From Candidatus Peribacteria bacterium (GTDB lineage: Bacteria; Patescibacteriota; Gracilibacteria; UBA1369; 2-02-FULL-48-14), in the NCBI GenBank assembly GCA_943349825.1, contig CALQZQ010000005.1:1-64000 (forward strand): DNA of 64,000 bases, given 5' to 3'. The position numbers were made by a program, and so were the translations under genes. Below the pieces are notes generated by a model, which worked only from the letters and a program-made list of their open reading frames with translations, had not been told where the DNA came from and made no database searches. This document shows, in pieces, positions 19,615 through 28,676 of this stretch; within the stretch, counting starts at the first letter, position 1, and every line of letters starts with the position of its first letter.

Positions 19615-19696
19615 CTGAAACCCCACAATTGTGCCTCACAGCAAGAAACGGTACCATGACACTGTCGTAAGGGTACTAGACCCGCTTAGTCAGGCC
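19615..19696 (+). repeat. Cassette repeat R5 with extended upstream homology to R1
   Basis: Core GGGTACTAGACCCGCTTAGTCAGGCCA at 19671-19696; 19615-19670 matches 15670-15725 at roughly 85% by eye. Confidence 0.85.
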
Positions 19697-19714
19697 ACCC
19701 ATTAACAAAATAAG

Positions 19715-20230
19715 ATGAAAAAATTACTCTTCGTTTCAAGTCTTTGTTTACTTGTAGCTGGATGTTCCACAGAGGACATGGCGAACAACCCAGCTTCAAT
19801 CGCGGAAAATACTGATCTACGTAGGCAAGTGGAGCTTTTGAAGGCTGAGTTTGAGTGTGTTCAGGAACCCACTCAATCACTTGTTTGGGAAGAGGTGAGT
19901 TTTGAACTACCTTCCTGCTGGACTCATGAAGAAACTGTAGATGCAAATCTTGTACCTACCCTTCACTTGGCAATGGAAGGACATGAAGATGTATCTTTGG
20001 AAGTAACTTTGCTTAGGGACTATATTGCTCCAGATGATCGAGGACCTGCTGAGAATCAAATTGGAACCAACTATTACTATCAATTTTTAGCGGGTATGGA
20101 TCAAGATGTTTTTGTCCTTGAGGACGAACCCTACCAACTAAATATTCTCACGCCTGCAGCGGATTATGTAGCGACGGACCCTCTTGTGTTAGACATCTTA
20201 GCGTCTGTAAAACCTCCCAAAGGTTACTAG
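19715..20230 (+). CDS. Lipoprotein
   Basis: MKKLLFVSSLCLLVAGC lipobox; stop TAG lies inside R6. Confidence 0.8.
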   Translation: MKKLLFVSSLCLLVAGCSTEDMANNPASIAENTDLRRQVELLKAEFECVQEPTQSLVWEEVSFELPSCWTHEETVDANLVPTLHLAMEGHEDVSLEVTLLRDYIAPDDRGPAENQIGTNYYYQFLAGMDQDVFVLEDEPYQLNILTPAADYVATDPLVLDILASVKPPKGY

Positions 20231-20250
20231 ACCCGTTTAGCCAGCTTAAT
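20222..20250 (+). repeat. Cassette repeat R6
   Basis: GGTTACTAGACCCGTTTAGCCAGCTTAAT. Confidence 0.85.
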
Positions 20251-20314
20251 AATAAATATGATGTATGAATGTTTATGATCCTCAAGAACTAGTTCCTTAT
20301 TCCCCAGGACAAGG

Positions 20315-21094
20315 ATGAACTATCTAGACTATTTCTTCGCTTATTATAGGAAATATGCCTTTAAAAGGCGTCTATTTTACCCAACAGGGTGGCATCTGTT
20401 TTTAGGCCTTTTCTTGGGTGTTTTGACTTATGGATTCGCAAGAGAAATCACTGCTTGTCCCGATTTGAAATGCGATTCAGCTTTATTTATAGCTTTTTTT
20501 ACAATTTTCATTTATTTCTTGATTTTGAAGTTGTGGTTTTACATGAAAAGGGTCTTTCTCTATCCCTTCATGAGGACCTCCTTTGCGGCCACTTTTTTGG
20601 GCCTTAGTGTTATTCCGCTTATTTTTTGGACTCAGTTCATTCCTCTTGTTTATCTTGGCGCGGGTTTGTTGATTTGGGGAGGCCTTAGGAACTTCTTTGG
20701 GATTTTAAAAAAAATAGGAAGCTCGAACGGGAAAGATTTTTTTTATCTCTCACACGACTATATTTGGATATTTCCTCAAAAAAAGACCTGGTGTTTGATC
20801 GTGTGTGCTGATCGTGAACCAGAAAATATTAAATCTTTTTTAAGCGAGATTCTACCATTGGGACTTAAAAAAATCATATGCATTGGAGAGTCTGGAGAAT
20901 GGATTTTAGAGAAAAGTAAGAGCTTGGGATTGGATGTGAGTTCAAAGTATTATCCTAACCTTGAAGATGCCTTCAGTCATTCCCTCGTTGCTCAAGGTGT
21001 TGAAGTCGTCTTTATAGTTGATCTAACGGGTGGAACTTATTTAAAACAAGCCAAATCCTTTTTTGACTTTCGGTCAAAATTGGAGTTACGCTGA
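20315..21094 (+). CDS. Membrane protein of unknown function
   Basis: Four or so hydrophobic N-terminal segments, soluble C-terminal domain. Confidence 0.65.
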   Translation: MNYLDYFFAYYRKYAFKRRLFYPTGWHLFLGLFLGVLTYGFAREITACPDLKCDSALFIAFFTIFIYFLILKLWFYMKRVFLYPFMRTSFAATFLGLSVIPLIFWTQFIPLVYLGAGLLIWGGLRNFFGILKKIGSSNGKDFFYLSHDYIWIFPQKKTWCLIVCADREPENIKSFLSEILPLGLKKIICIGESGEWILEKSKSLGLDVSSKYYPNLEDAFSHSLVAQGVEVVFIVDLTGGTYLKQAKSFFDFRSKLELR

Positions 21095-21101
21095 ATCGTC
21101 T

Positions 21102-21129
21102 GATTACTAGGCCCGAGTGGTCAGCCAAT
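21102..21129 (+). repeat. Cassette repeat R7
   Basis: GATTACTAGGCCCGAGTGGTCAGCCAAT. Confidence 0.88.
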
Positions 21130-21140
21130 AATATTTTTTT

Positions 21141-21590
21141 ATGAAATACAGATCTTTTCAGACTGAGGACTCAGCTGAGGTAAAAATGATGATTCATCAG
21201 TACTATTTAGAAGATCATCCGGATCAAGCACTGTCGGATGAGCAGGTGGAGAGAACTTTGGATGAATTTTTGAGGCATCCTGAAAAAGGTGCAGTGCTCT
21301 TGCTGCTGGAGAAGGGGGCAGTGCTTGGTTACAGTATTCTGGTCTATTTTTGGAGCAACGAAATGGGTGGAGACATTGTTAATATTGATGAACTTTTTGT
21401 AAAAAGTGAGCATCGAGGAAAAGGTCTTGGGACTGCTTTTGTTAAGAGCCTTATCGAGGATCGATTCAAGGATTGTGTTCGTATTGAACTTGTCACCACT
21501 CCTCAAAATGAACGTGCACGCAAACTTTACAGTAGCCTTGGGTTTTCAGCTGGCAAAGATTTTCACATGGAATATTCTTTCACCGTTTAA
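21141..21590 (+). CDS. GNAT-family N-acetyltransferase
   Basis: IDELFVKSEHRGKGLGTAFVKSLIE...NERARKLYSSLGF. Confidence 0.9.
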   Translation: MKYRSFQTEDSAEVKMMIHQYYLEDHPDQALSDEQVERTLDEFLRHPEKGAVLLLLEKGAVLGYSILVYFWSNEMGGDIVNIDELFVKSEHRGKGLGTAFVKSLIEDRFKDCVRIELVTTPQNERARKLYSSLGFSAGKDFHMEYSFTV

Positions 21591-21597
21591 ATTGCTT

Positions 21598-21798
21598 ATG
21601 AAGCCGGCGTTTTTACTTCTGTTGACCTTGTTCCTTGTCGCTTGTTCAAAAGAAGAAGAGGCCGATATTTTGGTCAGTTGTGGAGACCTTTCTTCTTACG
21701 AAGATTGTGAAAGGGCCGAACAGTGTGTTTGGCAATTCAGTGACCTTGATCCTCAGACTCTTCAAATCATGAGTCCGTCGTATTGTAGAGAGCTTTAA
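21598..21798 (+). CDS. Small lipoprotein
   Basis: MKPAFLLLLTLFLVAC lipobox; internal start of the 130 aa ORF. Confidence 0.7.
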   Translation: MKPAFLLLLTLFLVACSKEEEADILVSCGDLSSYEDCERAEQCVWQFSDLDPQTLQIMSPSYCREL

Positions 21799-21812
21799 GT
21801 AGCGTAAAATAT

Positions 21813-21840
21813 GGGTTACTAGACCCGAGTGGCCAGCTAA
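21813..21840 (+). repeat. Cassette repeat R8 (last copy seen)
   Basis: GGGTTACTAGACCCGAGTGGCCAGCTAA. Confidence 0.9.
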
Positions 21841-21854
21841 ACCATCAATAAAAA

Positions 21855-21886
21855 AAGCCCTGCGGTTGTCCCACAAGGCTTTTAAG
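21855..21886. terminator. Rho-independent-like hairpin
   Basis: AAAAGCCCTGCGGTTGTCCCACAAGGCTTTT. Confidence 0.65.
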
Positions 21887-21903
21887 GAAGTTTCTTTGCC
21901 TTT

Positions 21904-22671
21904 CTACTCAGGGGAAACCGTGTATCTGTAGAGATACTCATTGTTGGTCTCGTCCAACTCATCCACCTCGTTGTCTACATCTACTCTTCCATCATTTTGG
22001 TAGTTTTGCGCTGTTAGGTCTCCTGCTTCCAACACGATTTCAAACGTGTAACCTAGGGAGCTACCCACTTGCAAGCTTGGAATAGAAATGAGTTCTGGAT
22101 AAGTGTTTCCACCCACAAAGTATTCAAGTACAGAAGCTTCGGAAGGCGCGTTGCCATCATTCCATACCAAACCACTGAATGTGATTTGATCTGCATCCGT
22201 TGCTGGGTTGGGGGAGTGCGCTAACGTATCAATCACAAGGTCGGGTCCCACTTCTACTTCTAAACAGTTATTGGTTTCGTCCTTTTCCGTGATGTTATAC
22301 ATTGCATCAATACAGGCTTTGACTGTGTTGACCCCTTCAAGGGTTTGAGGCTGAAGGATTGAGTTTCCACCCGCAAGACGGAAATTGGTGTCAGTTAAGG
22401 TACCCCAATTGTAGGTCCATTCCAAAGTTCCATTGATATAAACGGTGGAGTAGCCGGTGCTGCCTGCATCTTTCTTGCCGATGTTCTCTTGTTTAATGCT
22501 GAGCTTACCGTCCTCATCGACGTAAATGTCAGAAATAGTCAGGTCTGGTTTCGCAACAGACAGGCTGGGGATTTGAAACCGTCCTTGTAAAACACTGCTA
22601 CCGCTTACAGCAACTCCTCCAAGGACGAGTGCTAGAGCTAGACTGGAGACCAAAAGTTTTTTGGTTTTCAT
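21904..22671 (-). CDS. Secreted CARDB-domain protein
   Basis: Signal peptide; PDLTISDIYVDEDG..., ETNNCLEVEVGPDLVIDTL..., DETNNEYLYRYTV. Confidence 0.75.
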   Translation of the reverse strand: MKTKKLLVSSLALALVLGGVAVSGSSVLQGRFQIPSLSVAKPDLTISDIYVDEDGKLSIKQENIGKKDAGSTGYSTVYINGTLEWTYNWGTLTDTNFRLAGGNSILQPQTLEGVNTVKACIDAMYNITEKDETNNCLEVEVGPDLVIDTLAHSPNPATDADQITFSGLVWNDGNAPSEASVLEYFVGGNTYPELISIPSLQVGSSLGYTFEIVLEAGDLTAQNYQNDGRVDVDNEVDELDETNNEYLYRYTVSPE

Positions 22672-22731
22672 ATGGAGATAAGGGTTAGTAAATCATGTTA
22701 TTATAACATAATCTAATCGTTTTGACAAGCA

Positions 22732-23157
22732 CTACACCTTATACTTTTCCTTCATGTATTTTAAGGAAGCTTTGATGAGTTCTTTCAGCACGTCCACGTT
22801 GATGTCGGATAAATGCTTGATGTAAAGACAGGAGCCGCCACTCACTTTATGTTTTCCCAATTTTTCCAGAAGTTTTTTTTGATCACCAAAACCGGACATG
22901 ATGTAGATGGTTAGGTTTTGTTTTCGCGGAGAGAACCCCGTGAGCGGCCAGTCGCCTTCCTGTTTGCTTCGCTCTGATTTGTAATGGTACTGACCAAAGC
23001 CGATGATGCTGCCACCCCACATTGCGGGTTTTTCTTTGCTCACCTCTTCGAAAATTTTCAGCAGTTCCTGGGCGTCTTTACGTTTTCCTTCATCCTCCAC
23101 TGCCTCTAAAAAAGCAGTTACGCTCGCAGTAGTTTTTTGAGTCTTGATTTCTGCCAT
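22732..23157 (-). CDS. DUF1801-like protein
   Basis: KPAMWGGSIIGFGQYHYKSERSKQEGDWPLTGFSPRKQNLTIYIM. Confidence 0.75.
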   Translation of the reverse strand: MAEIKTQKTTASVTAFLEAVEDEGKRKDAQELLKIFEEVSKEKPAMWGGSIIGFGQYHYKSERSKQEGDWPLTGFSPRKQNLTIYIMSGFGDQKKLLEKLGKHKVSGGSCLYIKHLSDINVDVLKELIKASLKYMKEKYKV

Positions 23158-23215
23158 GAATGGTTAGGTTAAACAGTCTGATAGAGAGAATGTAGCGAGG
23201 AGCCACTCGTCCTCA

Positions 23216-24652
23216 TCATTGAGAGTAAAAGAATCCAGCTATTAAAAATAAAACTGCGGCGATGCCTGCTGAAGCGAAGTTATATGGGTTAGCATACTTT
23301 AGATACTTCATATGATCAGCGCCGGTAACACCAGAGGCCATATTGGTCATGCCGGCTACTGGTGAAGTGGTGTCTCCAAATGTTCCGCCAGTAATAACTG
23401 CTGCTACGCAAATTGGAATTGAGACGCCACTGGATACAGCAATGAAAATTGCAAAAGGCATAATTAGTGAAGCCGTGGCCCAACCCTCCCCAATAAAATA
23501 AGTCACAAGAGAAGAGATGAGAAAAAGTGCTACAGGAATACTCCATATGGGCAGCTGATTTCCCAAAAGTTGTTGAATGAAATCACTCAAACCCAACTCC
23601 TGCGAAACGTCACCCAAAGCCCATGCGATCACGAGAATAATCAATATCCTCATCAGTTCGTTCCCTCCCGAGATCATGTCTTCGGTCATTTTCTTTAAAG
23701 GGTACTTTTGGAAGGCATAAAGCAAGCCCGTAATAAATATTGAAATAGATAGTGCAAGCAACATTGCCATATTAGGGTCGGTGGCGGAAATAATGGATGC
23801 AATAGTCTCATTTACTCCATTCTCACCTCTGCCGAAGTACCAGAAGAAAAAGAAGCTAAGAGAAACAACCGTTAACATGGGTACTATTAGGTTGATTATG
23901 CGTGGTTTTATTTGTGGCTTTTCATCACCCATAGACATATTCATTTCGTCAGCAGTCTCTTTGTGATGATGCTCACTCTGTTTTCCTGAAGCTTGTTTTC
24001 TCCATTGGAAAAATATGGTGCTGAAAGTGATGAGAAGGACCACAATACTATAAAATTCAAAAGGAATAGCTTGGAGTAAAACGCTATAAGCCGATTGCTC
24101 TTCAAGTACTCCTGCAGATTCTAATCCCTGGCTGATATTGGCTATATTGAACCCTACGAAAGTCGTAGCTATTGGAATGAGTTCAAGAACCGGACTGGCT
24201 GTATTATTGAGCATGAATGCAAGTCGTTCCTTCACTATTTTATTTTTTTCGGCAAGTGAACGCATGATGGACCCCGCACCAACAATTCTGAAGTCACAAT
24301 CAATGAAGGTAACGGGTATCAGTGCCCACAAGGTGTAAAAGACTCCACGGTCGCTTTTGATGTATTTACCGAGCCAACTTGAAAAGGCCTTGATGCCGCC
24401 AGCATTTTTTATAAGTGTGATTAAGCCGTTGAACAAATACAGAAAAAGTAAGACTTGTAAGTTACTTGTATCCGATAATATCTTTAATATATTTTCTATG
24501 GCGACTTCCAGTCCGCCTACAATCGATGGGTTCAACAAGTAAGAACCCACCAATAAACCCAGCAGAAGGGATGGCAAAACTTTCTTTGACCACATTGCTA
24601 AGGCAATGGTGATCACTGGGGGCAGAACTGAAAGCCAGGTTATGGTTTCCAT
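23216..24652 (-). CDS. NhaC-like Na+/H+ antiporter family protein
   Basis: Polytopic; FIDCDFRIVGAGSIMRSLAEKNKI, GGTFGDTTSPVAGMTNMAS. Confidence 0.75.
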   Translation of the reverse strand: METITWLSVLPPVITIALAMWSKKVLPSLLLGLLVGSYLLNPSIVGGLEVAIENILKILSDTSNLQVLLFLYLFNGLITLIKNAGGIKAFSSWLGKYIKSDRGVFYTLWALIPVTFIDCDFRIVGAGSIMRSLAEKNKIVKERLAFMLNNTASPVLELIPIATTFVGFNIANISQGLESAGVLEEQSAYSVLLQAIPFEFYSIVVLLITFSTIFFQWRKQASGKQSEHHHKETADEMNMSMGDEKPQIKPRIINLIVPMLTVVSLSFFFFWYFGRGENGVNETIASIISATDPNMAMLLALSISIFITGLLYAFQKYPLKKMTEDMISGGNELMRILIILVIAWALGDVSQELGLSDFIQQLLGNQLPIWSIPVALFLISSLVTYFIGEGWATASLIMPFAIFIAVSSGVSIPICVAAVITGGTFGDTTSPVAGMTNMASGVTGADHMKYLKYANPYNFASAGIAAVLFLIAGFFYSQ

Positions 24653-24663
24653 AGAAATTTAAA

Positions 24664-24885
24664 TTAAAGAATCTCTCCACGCTTTTCAAGCATCATGTGG
24701 TGAATGGTTGCAATTTGTGCCCAAATGGCAATGAGGATAAGAATGGCCGTGCAGAACAAAGCGTCTGCTTTTGTAACTCCAAATACTAGGTTGTCCGCTC
24801 CTCCGAACATGGCGGCCAATAAAGTGATGACTCCGGTGAGGCCCACTAAAACGCTAATGATGTGTAGTAATTTTGATAGCTTCAT
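24664..24885 (-). CDS. Small membrane protein
   Basis: 73 aa with two TM segments, same strand as neighbours. Confidence 0.5.
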   Translation of the reverse strand: MKLSKLLHIISVLVGLTGVITLLAAMFGGADNLVFGVTKADALFCTAILILIAIWAQIATIHHMMLEKRGEIL

Positions 24886-24902
24886 ATGATTAAGTTAAAT
24901 GA

Positions 24903-25091
24903 TTAATTAAGATACTTTTCTGGATCACTGACGAATTGATCCTTGCACGCCGCACTGCAGAAGTAATAAATTTTCCCTTTGTGAGCGAATTGGAGTGTGT
25001 CTTCTGTCGGCTCTATTTTCATACTGCAGACTACGTCTTTAAGGTCAGATGCACATGTACTTTTGTTGCCGCAACAGGATGAATTTTCCAT
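24903..25091 (-). CDS. YHS-domain protein
   Basis: VVCSMKIEPTEDTLQFAHKGKIYYFCSAACKDQFVSDPEKYL. Confidence 0.85.
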   Translation of the reverse strand: MENSSCCGNKSTCASDLKDVVCSMKIEPTEDTLQFAHKGKIYYFCSAACKDQFVSDPEKYLN

Positions 25092-25222
25092 ATAGGTAGT
25101 TGTTATTGATCGGATAAATAAGCGATATTAAACTGATGGCTTGCCGGTGCACGACTTTCGTTTTGAATTTTTGATTAAACATGTGTTTTTTTATAAATCT
25201 TCAAAAGAGAGTGCATTAAAAT

Positions 25223-26779
25223 TTAAAGTGAAGAAACCTTGAACGGCATCATCATTCCGCTTTCAAGGTGTTCAGGAATGTGACAGTGGATCATCCATTC
25301 TCCTGGATTGGACATTTCTACTAAAAGTTCAACCTTGGAGCCTGATGGAATTAAAACGGTGTCTTTCCAAACTAAATTATCTGACTTCACTCCATCTACG
25401 GACAAGATCAGGAACCGTTGACCGTGAATATGGACTGGGTGCTGCATCGGGTGGGTGGTGTCATTAGGGTTGGCAATTTGAATTTTCACCAGGTCACCTT
25501 GTGTGAAGCTCCAATCGTCAATATCCATGTTTGTCTTTTCCGTTTCTTCGTCAATCAGTTGCCATTCCAGCGTGTCGGTATTGGAAGTGCTGTTCATCAT
25601 GCTCATGGTGTCTTCCCATTCAATGGGATCCCCATCATTCATCATCTCCATCTCTGAGTCCTCCATCATCATCCCGCCATGCATAGCGTGAGAACCACCC
25701 ATGCCCTTCATGTCTAAATTGATGGTGAGAAATTTATCTGAATCGCTATCAAAGCTAGAACGATACGGATCAATGCTGGCGATGGTGCTCTGATGTGTTT
25801 TGAGGGTACTGAAGTCTACTGCGTAAGATTCGGACACTTCTTCATCGGAGACCGTAAATGCTGCCAGTGGGTAAGTTCTATACGGTGTTTTCTGGACTAA
25901 AGAGAAGTCACCTGGTTCTGAGAATAGCACTTCTACAATCGCTCGTTCGGATGGCCCAAGTAGAACTTCGTCCGTCCATTCGTCGTACTCATAAAGGCCA
26001 TTGTCTGCTCCCACCAACTTCATTTGAGCACCGGGGATACTTAGGTTGAAGACGCGGGTGTTGGCCGTGTTCGTAATGTAGAAACGTACGACTTCGCCTT
26101 TCTTTGCACTGAGGCTGTAATCCGTGCTTCCGTTCACCAGCATGGTGTCGCCAAAGCGGCCCATGAGGGTGTGAGTGATTTCATCAAAAGAGTAGGAGGC
26201 CAGTTCATCTCCTTGCATGAGAATGTCATCCACCATCAAGGTTTCTTCGCGATTTACAGGAGACCAGTCTTCTTCATTGGCAACGATGATGTAGTTTCCA
26301 TAGAGGCCCATGTCTTGGGCGTAATCTTCTCTCAAATGGGGGTGGTACCAAAACACACCAGAGTCATCAAAACGAACTTTATAAGTGAAGGTTCCTCCGA
26401 CTTGAATTGGTTCTTGAGTCACGTCCGGGACTCCATCGAAGGCGTTGTCCAAACGCACGCCGTGGGAATGAAGGGTGGTTTCAATACCCGTGTTGTTCGT
26501 AAAGTTGATGGTGATGGTTGAGCCTTGTTTCACCTTGAGCGTGGGCCCCGGGATAGAACCGTTGTAGGCCAACATTTTATGGAGTGAGCCGTTGAGGTCT
26601 TTTTCCACAAAAGAGGCTTCAAGGTCATAAGTATCCCCATCCTCCAGCTCTATGATTTGGGTGCTTGAGGCCAAAGGTGTTTCAGAAGTTTCTTTCACAG
26701 TTAGGTCTGGAGTCGTATTTTGGCAGGCTGTAAGAAAGGTGAGGGTGAAAAACGCGAGAAGAAGTGAGATTTTTTTCAT
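25223..26779 (-). CDS. Multicopper oxidase (lipoprotein)
   Basis: TLHSHGVRLDN, FWYHPHLREDYAQDMGLYG, HPMQHPVHIHGQRFL, MIHCHIPEHLESGMM copper motifs. Confidence 0.93.
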   Translation of the reverse strand: MKKISLLLAFFTLTFLTACQNTTPDLTVKETSETPLASSTQIIELEDGDTYDLEASFVEKDLNGSLHKMLAYNGSIPGPTLKVKQGSTITINFTNNTGIETTLHSHGVRLDNAFDGVPDVTQEPIQVGGTFTYKVRFDDSGVFWYHPHLREDYAQDMGLYGNYIIVANEEDWSPVNREETLMVDDILMQGDELASYSFDEITHTLMGRFGDTMLVNGSTDYSLSAKKGEVVRFYITNTANTRVFNLSIPGAQMKLVGADNGLYEYDEWTDEVLLGPSERAIVEVLFSEPGDFSLVQKTPYRTYPLAAFTVSDEEVSESYAVDFSTLKTHQSTIASIDPYRSSFDSDSDKFLTINLDMKGMGGSHAMHGGMMMEDSEMEMMNDGDPIEWEDTMSMMNSTSNTDTLEWQLIDEETEKTNMDIDDWSFTQGDLVKIQIANPNDTTHPMQHPVHIHGQRFLILSVDGVKSDNLVWKDTVLIPSGSKVELLVEMSNPGEWMIHCHIPEHLESGMMMPFKVSSL

Positions 26780-26787
26780 AGCTTGGA

Positions 26788-28674
26788 TTAGTAGATTTTT
26801 TGCCAGTTCAGTCCGCCGTCTTCACCCTTATAGATTTTGTTGTTTTCATCGATAGCGTAAACAATCTTGGGATCCGTGGGTGAATACGTCATGAAGTAGA
26901 AGATGGTGTTTGGTGCTTCTGGAACAGAGATCCATGTCTTTCCGGCATCACTGCTGGAAGCCAGGCCAAGTGTTTCAGAGAAACTCAGCATCTGATTCGC
27001 ATCCTGAGGGTTTTGTACCAATGTCAAAACTGCGGTGGAGGCCAAATCGTCTGAAAGTATGTCCCACGTTTCACCGCCGTCTTTGCTTACCCAAATTCCT
27101 TGTTTTGTGTTTGCGTAAACTGTTTTTTCATCCACCCTATGGGCCACTAGACTGAAGATGTTTTCCGGTTGGCTTGTGAGTAATGACCAAGTTTTTCCAC
27201 CGTCGATACTTTTTTGCACTTTAGAGTAGAAGTAGCCATAAATGATATCTGAGTTCGCCGGACTCACGGTCATGGCATGGAAATCAACCGGCCCATCGAT
27301 TCCATCCGACACTTTATTCCACGTTTCACCACCATCTGTTGTCTTTTGAAAGCCACTATTACCGCCAAAAGAAGGGTGTCCACTGGCGTAGAAAGTGAGA
27401 GAGTCTTTGCTGTCGATCGTGAAACCCATTAAGTCGTGTGTCGTGGCTCCAATTCGATACAAATCGGTTTCGTTTTCCAGAACTAGCAGCCCTTCATGAG
27501 TCGCAATATAAAGTTTGCTTGGATCGTCAATGGCCACGGCTATTCCATGTGAGTGAGAGATACTATCTACTCTGGTAAGAGTGACTACGGATTCCACTTC
27601 TTCACCTTCCCAAACACTCACTCCATTTGGAGCGTCTCCTATTTCGATTGTTTTGATCACTTGATCCGTTTTGGTATCAATAATGGAAAGATCTCCACTC
27701 ACAATGTTGGTGATGTAAACCTGTGAACCATCTTTAGAAATGGCTACTCCGTGGGGTCCTTCTCCAGCAATGATGGTGGCCACCACTTCTTGAGTCTCCA
27801 GGTCGACTTTATAAACTTTATCGTTTGTGGGCTGGTCAAAGTAAAAACCCTGATCGGCGACGTATATGTAACGAGAATCGGGAGTCGCATAAACCTGTAC
27901 GGGTCCTTTGGCCTCTGGAAGCAGCACTTTGCTAACCATTTTTGTTTCTACGTTATAAAGTCCCAACTGTTTGGTGGAATAAAGAGAGGCGAATGCCCAC
28001 TTTCCATCGGGAGTGACTCCGGTTTGCACTACTGCATCGTCAAAATTGACGACTTCAAAACCTTCTGTTTCAAGATTTAGAATGCCCATGCCTTTTGCTC
28101 CCATGAGTGCCACGTAAGCCAGACTACCGTCGGTACTTAATCGCAAACCATGAGGTTCAGCTCCTTCAGGAAGTTCTATTGTTTTTTCAAAAGTATAAGT
28201 TTCTGCGTTCACTACAAAAACCTTGCCTTCTTCTTGGGACGTTGCATAGGCCCACTTGTTATCTGGGCTGAGTACAACATGAGCCAAGTGAAGATCCGTG
28301 CCCAGCTTCACTGTTTGAATGATTTGCTCTGTCTTTGTAGAAATAACGATCAATTGATCTTCTTCTGCAAGATCGCTTTCGTCTGAATGCATTTCCTCTT
28401 TTTTACCGTCCTCTTCCTCCATTGCATTGACGGTCACCCAAACGGTTTCTCCATCTGGGGAAACTTGAATATTATGAGGCATTCCCGGAAGTTCGATCTT
28501 CTTTAAAACAAGGCCTGAAGTAGGATCAACAACAGCGACTTCATTATCATTTTCTACGGCAACATAAACCTTTTTATCAATGGAACTTTCTTCTTGTGTG
28601 CCACCTGAATTTTGACTTTGGCAGGCACTTAAAATCAGTGAGGTGCCCAGTAGGAGTGAAAGTATTTTTTTCAT
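26788..28674 (-). CDS. Lipoprotein: YncE/YVTN beta-propeller plus BNR/sortilin-like propeller
   Basis: LSACQSQ lipobox; repeated SPDGETVWVTV-type blades, then TTDGGETWNKVSDG / SIDGGKTWSLL / SKDGGETWDIL repeats. Confidence 0.8.
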   Translation of the reverse strand: MKKILSLLLGTSLILSACQSQNSGGTQEESSIDKKVYVAVENDNEVAVVDPTSGLVLKKIELPGMPHNIQVSPDGETVWVTVNAMEEEDGKKEEMHSDESDLAEEDQLIVISTKTEQIIQTVKLGTDLHLAHVVLSPDNKWAYATSQEEGKVFVVNAETYTFEKTIELPEGAEPHGLRLSTDGSLAYVALMGAKGMGILNLETEGFEVVNFDDAVVQTGVTPDGKWAFASLYSTKQLGLYNVETKMVSKVLLPEAKGPVQVYATPDSRYIYVADQGFYFDQPTNDKVYKVDLETQEVVATIIAGEGPHGVAISKDGSQVYITNIVSGDLSIIDTKTDQVIKTIEIGDAPNGVSVWEGEEVESVVTLTRVDSISHSHGIAVAIDDPSKLYIATHEGLLVLENETDLYRIGATTHDLMGFTIDSKDSLTFYASGHPSFGGNSGFQKTTDGGETWNKVSDGIDGPVDFHAMTVSPANSDIIYGYFYSKVQKSIDGGKTWSLLTSQPENIFSLVAHRVDEKTVYANTKQGIWVSKDGGETWDILSDDLASTAVLTLVQNPQDANQMLSFSETLGLASSSDAGKTWISVPEAPNTIFYFMTYSPTDPKIVYAIDENNKIYKGEDGGLNWQKIY

Positions 28675-28676
28675 AT

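Noticed and set aside
15726-21840. Canonical integron attC sites at the cassette repeats
   Set aside because: I could not find consistent RYYYAAC and GTTRRRY boxes around the repeats, so I call them cassette-like repeats, not attC.
23190-23215. GAGCCACTCGTCC resembling a reverse cassette repeat
   Set aside because: Short imperfect match without the TACTAGACC half.
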